From NCBI GenBank assembly GCA_007119795.1, contig SKOZ01000032.1, positions 1-44,170 of the forward strand: DNA of 44,170 bases. The letters run 5' to 3'. This DNA comes from Planctomycetales bacterium (GTDB lineage Bacteria; Planctomycetota; Planctomycetia; Pirellulales; Thermoguttaceae). The notes beneath the pieces are model-generated. The model made no database searches. It was not told the origin of the DNA and saw only the letters and a program-made list of their open reading frames with translations. Each line of letters begins with the position of its first letter. Within the stretch, counting starts at the first letter, position 1. A program made the position numbers and the translations under genes. This document shows positions 40,307 through 44,170 of the stretch, in pieces.

Positions 40307-42799
40307 CTACGGCCCGTTCACCTGGGGTGGGTGATACCAGAACGACCGCCAATACGCCCCGTCGGCGGCGTAGACGTCGAGCGGGGCATCGGGGTCGAGG
40401 TCGGCAGGGAGAATGCCGTACTCCTGGAGCTTGCGGATGTAATAGACGTTGGGCACGAAGCCGGGCATGTCGAAGCGCTTCTCGTCGTGGAGGCGGCGGC
40501 TGGCGGCGGCAATGGCCGCCAGCAGCGCCTGGTAGTCCGGGTCGCTGGTGTCGGCGAAGACGTACGGGGCGCACCAGCCGAGGCCCCCGGCCTCCGGCGA
40601 CAGGGGCGCGCGGAGCAAGGGCGACATCTCCGGCCGGGTGAGGTTGCAGAGGGATTGCGGCGGCCGGGCGTTGCCGAAGCGGTAATAACCGATCTCGCCG
40701 CGGATCCGCGCCAGCTCGGTGAACTCGTGGACCAGGGGGAGGTGCGGCCCCGGCTCGCCGAAGCGGAAGTAGAGGTCGCCCTCGCCGATGCGGCGCTGCT
40801 CGGGAGCGGGTGCGCCGTGGCAGCCGCCGCAGCGCCGCTCGACGACTTCCACGGGGAACTGCACCGGTGCCATTCCCGATCCCAGGGCCCCGTAGGTCCC
40901 GGCGTAGACGGCGCTCGTCTCGATCCAGAGGCGCACGGTCGCCAGCTCCTCGTCGCTCAGCTCGGCATCGTAGTGGCTGCCGTCGACCAGATCGAGCAGG
41001 CGGCTCGCCGAGCTGCCGATGGAACGGGGCGGCCGGTCGCCCTCTTCGTTGCGGGCGTCGGATATCAACTCATGCCGCAGCATCGTCCAGAAGCTCTGGG
41101 AGAATATCGGTGTGTGGTCCCCGCTGAAGTCGATGCGGCCTTCCATGCGCTCGGGGTTGTGGCACTCGAGGCAGTGCCGGTCGAGGATCGGCTGGATGTC
41201 GCGGGGGAAATCGAAGACCTCGGGCAGGGCGGCGATCGGCTCGATGCGGTCCGCCGGGCGCTGCAGGGCCTGGAATCCCGTGTCGACGAAGGGGGTGGTG
41301 ATCCGCGCCTCGTGGCAGCCGACGCAGCCGGTGGTCTCGCCCGGCTGCACGCTCACGAAACTCTGCATCCGCTTGACCGAGAGATCGTTCTCGTCCAGGG
41401 CGACGAAGAAGACGGATCGCATGGCGGGTACTTCGAAATGGGCCGAGCCGTCCTCGGCGACGGGTACGGTGCCCAGCACGGAGGCCAGTTGGAAGGTGCC
41501 GCCGGCGCTGATCGGCCACATGCCGCCCGAGAAGTTGATCGGCTTGGGGAGCCGCTCGAGGACGAGCAGCCTCTTGATCTCGCCGCGGCGCACGCCCGCC
41601 ATGTTCCGGCCGCGGTAGACGTCGCCGACGAACAACCGCCCCGTGGCCTGGGAGAGATCGGTCCGCGCCGGCACCACCGGCTCGCGGGGCCGCGGCACCA
41701 GCGGCCGGGGTTCGTGGCACTGGAGACCGTCGGACGACGAAGGCGCGCAGATCAGCTCCGTGCGGCCGGCGCCGTCCATGAGGTGGATGCCGCGCCGGTC
41801 GGCCACGAGAAAGCAGTCTTCCGAGAAGGGAAAGGGATCGCGGAAATGGGTGTTGCTGATCCGGCGGGCACGATCCGCATCGTCGGGACCGGCCGAGGGG
41901 TCGACCACCGTGATATGTCCCATGTGCCCCGGCAGGCCGTGCCCCGGCGAGAAGGAGGCGACCACCTTGTTCGTCTCCGGAATGGGCTTGGCCCCCAGCA
42001 TGACGGTGCCCGTGAACTGGTTGCCGTAATAGGCCATCCGCCCCGTCCCGTCGGGGTTCACCGTCCAGAGGTGATGGAAGTAGAACTGGCTGCGGTCGAC
42101 GTACTCCCAGCTCTGGAAGAGGATGCGGCCGTCGGGCAGGACCCAGGGGGTGTTGTCGTGCTCGGCATTGGTGGAGAGCGCGCGGATGTTGCCGCCGTCG
42201 GCATCGCAGCGGTAGAGGACGCCCACGGGCGTTCGCCAGCAGCTCACGTAGCGGTTGCAGCGGCTGGAGACGAAGACGATGCCGCCGTCCGGCAGGTAGG
42301 TCGGCTCGATGTCGTCGTAAGGGCCGTCGGTCAAGCGGACGAGGCCCGTGCCGTCGGCCTGGATCTCGTGGAGATGGTAGTAGGGCTGGCCTCCCTTGCG
42401 GTACGAAAAGAGGATGGTATGGCCGTCGTAGTGCACCTGGGGATCGCGGATGCCGCCGTGGGGGTCGTCGAGCAGCACGCGCCGCTCGCCCGTGCGGAGG
42501 TGGTAGCGGACGAGACGGCCGCCTTCGCCGAACCGCGGCGGCAGCTCCTCGCCCTCGATCCCCCGCTGCGGCGGATACTCGGGCACGCTGCTCGCCGAGA
42601 AGCCGAAATTGGCGTACCAGTGGTCGAAGTCCAGCGGCCGCTCTGCGAAGACGATCTCTTCGACCCCGGCCATGGGACCTTGCAGGCACTCCTCGAGGAG
42701 TCCGCTTTCCGCGCGGGCCGGGGAGGAAGACGAAGCGATTACGACCGCTGCGGACCAGACCATCCATCCCAGGAGCATTGACGGGCATTCCAGCTTCAT
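40307..42799 (-). CDS. HzsA-related multiheme cytochrome c with beta-propeller
   Basis: 830 residues with a signal peptide (LLGWMVWSAAVVIASSSSPARA). The N-terminal half has TolB/PD40-type propeller repeats (GIRDPQVHYDGHTILFSYRK, DIEPTYLPDGGIVFVSSRCN, LPDGRILFQSWEY). The C-terminal half has three CxxCH haem sites: Cys492-Cys495-His496 (GCVGCHEA), Cys543-Cys546-His547 (HCLECHNP) and Cys657-Cys660-His661 (RCGGCHGA). This propeller-plus-haem arrangement resembles the hydrazine synthase alpha subunit and the wider HzsA-related family found in non-anammox planctomycetes, whose reaction is unknown. It should act in the periplasm. The ATG at 42799 has GAGGA nine bases upstream. No cytochrome maturation genes and no HzsB/C are in the window. 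Confidence 0.85.
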   Translation of the reverse strand: MKLECPSMLLGWMVWSAAVVIASSSSPARAESGLLEECLQGPMAGVEEIVFAERPLDFDHWYANFGFSASSVPEYPPQRGIEGEELPPRFGEGGRLVRYHLRTGERRVLLDDPHGGIRDPQVHYDGHTILFSYRKGGQPYYHLHEIQADGTGLVRLTDGPYDDIEPTYLPDGGIVFVSSRCNRYVSCWRTPVGVLYRCDADGGNIRALSTNAEHDNTPWVLPDGRILFQSWEYVDRSQFYFHHLWTVNPDGTGRMAYYGNQFTGTVMLGAKPIPETNKVVASFSPGHGLPGHMGHITVVDPSAGPDDADRARRISNTHFRDPFPFSEDCFLVADRRGIHLMDGAGRTELICAPSSSDGLQCHEPRPLVPRPREPVVPARTDLSQATGRLFVGDVYRGRNMAGVRRGEIKRLLVLERLPKPINFSGGMWPISAGGTFQLASVLGTVPVAEDGSAHFEVPAMRSVFFVALDENDLSVKRMQSFVSVQPGETTGCVGCHEARITTPFVDTGFQALQRPADRIEPIAALPEVFDFPRDIQPILDRHCLECHNPERMEGRIDFSGDHTPIFSQSFWTMLRHELISDARNEEGDRPPRSIGSSASRLLDLVDGSHYDAELSDEELATVRLWIETSAVYAGTYGALGSGMAPVQFPVEVVERRCGGCHGAPAPEQRRIGEGDLYFRFGEPGPHLPLVHEFTELARIRGEIGYYRFGNARPPQSLCNLTRPEMSPLLRAPLSPEAGGLGWCAPYVFADTSDPDYQALLAAIAAASRRLHDEKRFDMPGFVPNVYYIRKLQEYGILPADLDPDAPLDVYAADGAYWRSFWYHPPQVNGP

Positions 42800-42955
42800 C
42801 CGGGAGAATCCTCGGCTCTTCGGGTCTACGCGCCCCGGCAGGCACTCGGGCAATCCCTGCCGCCGTATTCCTCGTCGCCCCGGTCCCTGCCCGTTGTAGC
42901 ACGAGAGCCGATGCCGGGCAACGTTTTCCCTCGAAGAGAGCGGAAAGGCGCCCTT

Positions 42956-44170
42956 CTACTCTCCGCGCAGATGGCGGGCCAGGTCGGAGATGGTGGAGAT
43001 GCCCAGCTCCTCGGCGTGCTCGCGGCGCATGGTGAGCGTGTAGGTGTTGTTGAAGCCGAAGGGCTCGAGCCACTGGAGATCGTATTCTTCGGCGAAGACC
43101 TCGCGGACCACCGCGAGGCTCTCGTCGGCATCGGCGATGACCTCGCGGTCGAGGATGCCCACCAGTGCGGTGCCGGTGTACTCGGCGTAGAGGTCGAGAT
43201 CGCCGCTGAGGAGGGCGTCGAAGCAGATCTTTGTGCCGCCGAGGTTGGCCATGCGGCGGACGCGCAGCTCGGTGCGCCCCTCGACGAAGGCGGCCATCAT
43301 CTCGGTGAGGATCTCCTGCTCGGTGAACGCCTTACCGCCGATGGTCACCGTTCCCACGGGATCGGCCACCGGCCCGTCGCCGGGGGCCAGCAGCTCCTCC
43401 TCTTCGAGGAAGCGGCGGGCGATGCGGTCGGCGGACTCGCCGTGCTCGTCGGCAGCGTAGTTCAGCGCCCGCATCGTCTCGTCGTCGATGCGGCCGGCCA
43501 GCAGCTCCAGCGTCTCGCCCAGCTCGGGGAAGGCCTCCAGCGCGTCGCGGCGGACCAGGGGGGCGGCGTGGTAGGGGGGGAAGAAGCCGCGGTCGTCCTC
43601 GAGGATCACCAGGTCGTAGGCCTCGATGCGGCCGTCGGTGGCGAAGGCGCAGATGACGTCGACCGCCCCGTCGGCGACGGCGCGGTACATCAGGCCGGGG
43701 TCCATCTGCCGCGGTGGTTGCGGGAAGCGGAAGCCGTAGGCACGGCGCATTCCTTCGTAGCCGTCGGGGCGGGTGAGGAACTCGGCGTCGAATGCGGCGC
43801 GCAGCGGCGGCCGCCCCGGCCTGATGCCCAGGAGGCCGTCGGCGAGAGCGGCGGCCAGGCGGACGCCGATCAGCGACAGTCCGATGAGGAGCACGGTGCC
43901 CACGACCACCGCCAGCCGCGTCTTCTGCGACCACTCGCCCGGCCGGCGGCCCTCGGGATCGAGCCAGCTCTCGCAGCGGGCCAGGGCGGAGTCGAAGACG
44001 ATCGCGAGGATGGCCGCCGGCACGGTGCCGGCGATCAGGTAGTCCATCTGGATCGCCCGCAGGCCGCGCATGATCAGCACCCCCAGACCGCCCGCCCCGA
44101 TGAGCGTGGTGAGCGTGGCCACCCCGATGGTCCACACCGTGGCGATGCGGATGCCCGCCATGATCACCGG
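42956..44170 (-). CDS. Glycine betaine/choline-type ABC transporter permease-binding protein fusion, N-terminus outside window
   Basis: The 404 residues visible comprise the end of a ProW/OpuCB-type permease (VWTIGVATLTTLIGAGGLGV, then QMDYLIAGTVPAAILAIVFD), another membrane segment (LAVVVGTVLLIGLSLIGV), and an extracytoplasmic OpuAC-type binding domain. Motifs typical of OpuCC/OsmF binding proteins are all present (AFDAEFLTRPDGYEG, RQMDPGLMYRAV, FFPPYHAAPLVRRD, TIGGKAFTEQEILTEMM, NLGGTKICFDALLSGDLDLY, FGFNNTYTLTMR), but the half that is normally C-terminal (about 43795-43400) comes before the half that is normally N-terminal (about 43350-42960). The domain is thus circularly permuted. The ATPase subunit is expected upstream, beyond position 44170. 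Role: osmoprotectant uptake, inferred from family. Confidence 0.9.
   Translation of the reverse strand, partial: PVIMAGIRIATVWTIGVATLTTLIGAGGLGVLIMRGLRAIQMDYLIAGTVPAAILAIVFDSALARCESWLDPEGRRPGEWSQKTRLAVVVGTVLLIGLSLIGVRLAAALADGLLGIRPGRPPLRAAFDAEFLTRPDGYEGMRRAYGFRFPQPPRQMDPGLMYRAVADGAVDVICAFATDGRIEAYDLVILEDDRGFFPPYHAAPLVRRDALEAFPELGETLELLAGRIDDETMRALNYAADEHGESADRIARRFLEEEELLAPGDGPVADPVGTVTIGGKAFTEQEILTEMMAAFVEGRTELRVRRMANLGGTKICFDALLSGDLDLYAEYTGTALVGILDREVIADADESLAVVREVFAEEYDLQWLEPFGFNNTYTLTMRREHAEELGISTISDLARHLRGE

Noticed and set aside
40307..42799. Assigning the cytochrome as a genuine hydrazine synthase alpha subunit
   Set aside because: No beta or gamma subunit, hydrazine dehydrogenase or other anammox gene is present, and HzsA-related proteins are known in non-anammox planctomycetes.
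1..44170. tRNA, rRNA, CRISPR arrays or prophage modules
   Set aside because: Scanning the intergenic gaps by eye showed no cloverleaf with a TTCGA-type arm, no regularly spaced repeats and no phage structural or integrase genes; a short or divergent tRNA could still be missed without a computed search.

Overview
The window is GC-rich (about two thirds G+C or more), gene-dense DNA that most resembles a planctomycete (phylum Planctomycetota), possibly a Pirellulales-type lineage. The pointers are the two giant secreted proteins, a cytochrome c protein resembling the hydrazine synthase alpha subunit (HzsA-related), a kinase with an N-terminal membrane domain, a split glycine decarboxylase (gcvPB), and an ImmA-like peptidase with a HEIGE motif. 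No rRNA, tRNA or CRISPR array was seen. The assignment rests on protein character only; no marker gene or database search supports it.

Layout. 1-3402: three leftward genes (HAD hydrolase running off the edge, LpxH-like phosphoesterase, membrane-linked Ser/Thr kinase). 3917-7227: an iron-dependent alcohol dehydrogenase-like protein convergent with ftsH. 7555-13053: a rightward cluster dxr-rseP-larC-HAD hydrolase, in which dxr and rseP overlap. 13053-13489: a decayed, internally deleted REP-associated transposase element with near-perfect terminal inverted repeats, lying between the stop codons of the HAD gene and yidC. 13493-16964: leftward yidC (with an unusual PDZ insertion) and a metallophosphoesterase. 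17199-20212: tsaB and a PAS-PAS-PAS-SpoIIE phosphatase, followed by a 62-codon remnant of a calcineurin-like phosphoesterase. 20448-31132: two overlapping giant genes for secreted or membrane-anchored proteins of 1105 and 2456 residues, preceded by an inositol monophosphatase gene. 32220-32987: a gap with a possible structured RNA and a clear intrinsic terminator. 32988-34479: a conserved-looking hypothetical protein and an ImmA/IrrE-like peptidase, convergent. 34480-35620: a gene-poor stretch with palindromes and a repeat-like motif. 35621-38241: gcvPB and mutY. 38256-44170: three leftward genes for a secreted beta-helix protein, an HzsA-related tri-heme cytochrome and a glycine betaine-type ABC permease/binding-protein fusion.

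How the genes work together. Much is envelope biology: membrane protein insertion (YidC), membrane proteolysis (FtsH, RseP), isoprenoid precursors (Dxr), possible lipid A processing (LpxH-like), osmolyte uptake and large exported proteins. The best candidates for something undescribed are the giant gene pair (with an apparent internal second signal peptide), the circularly permuted substrate-binding domain of the ABC fusion, the HzsA-related cytochrome beside a beta-helix protein, and the PDZ domain inside YidC.
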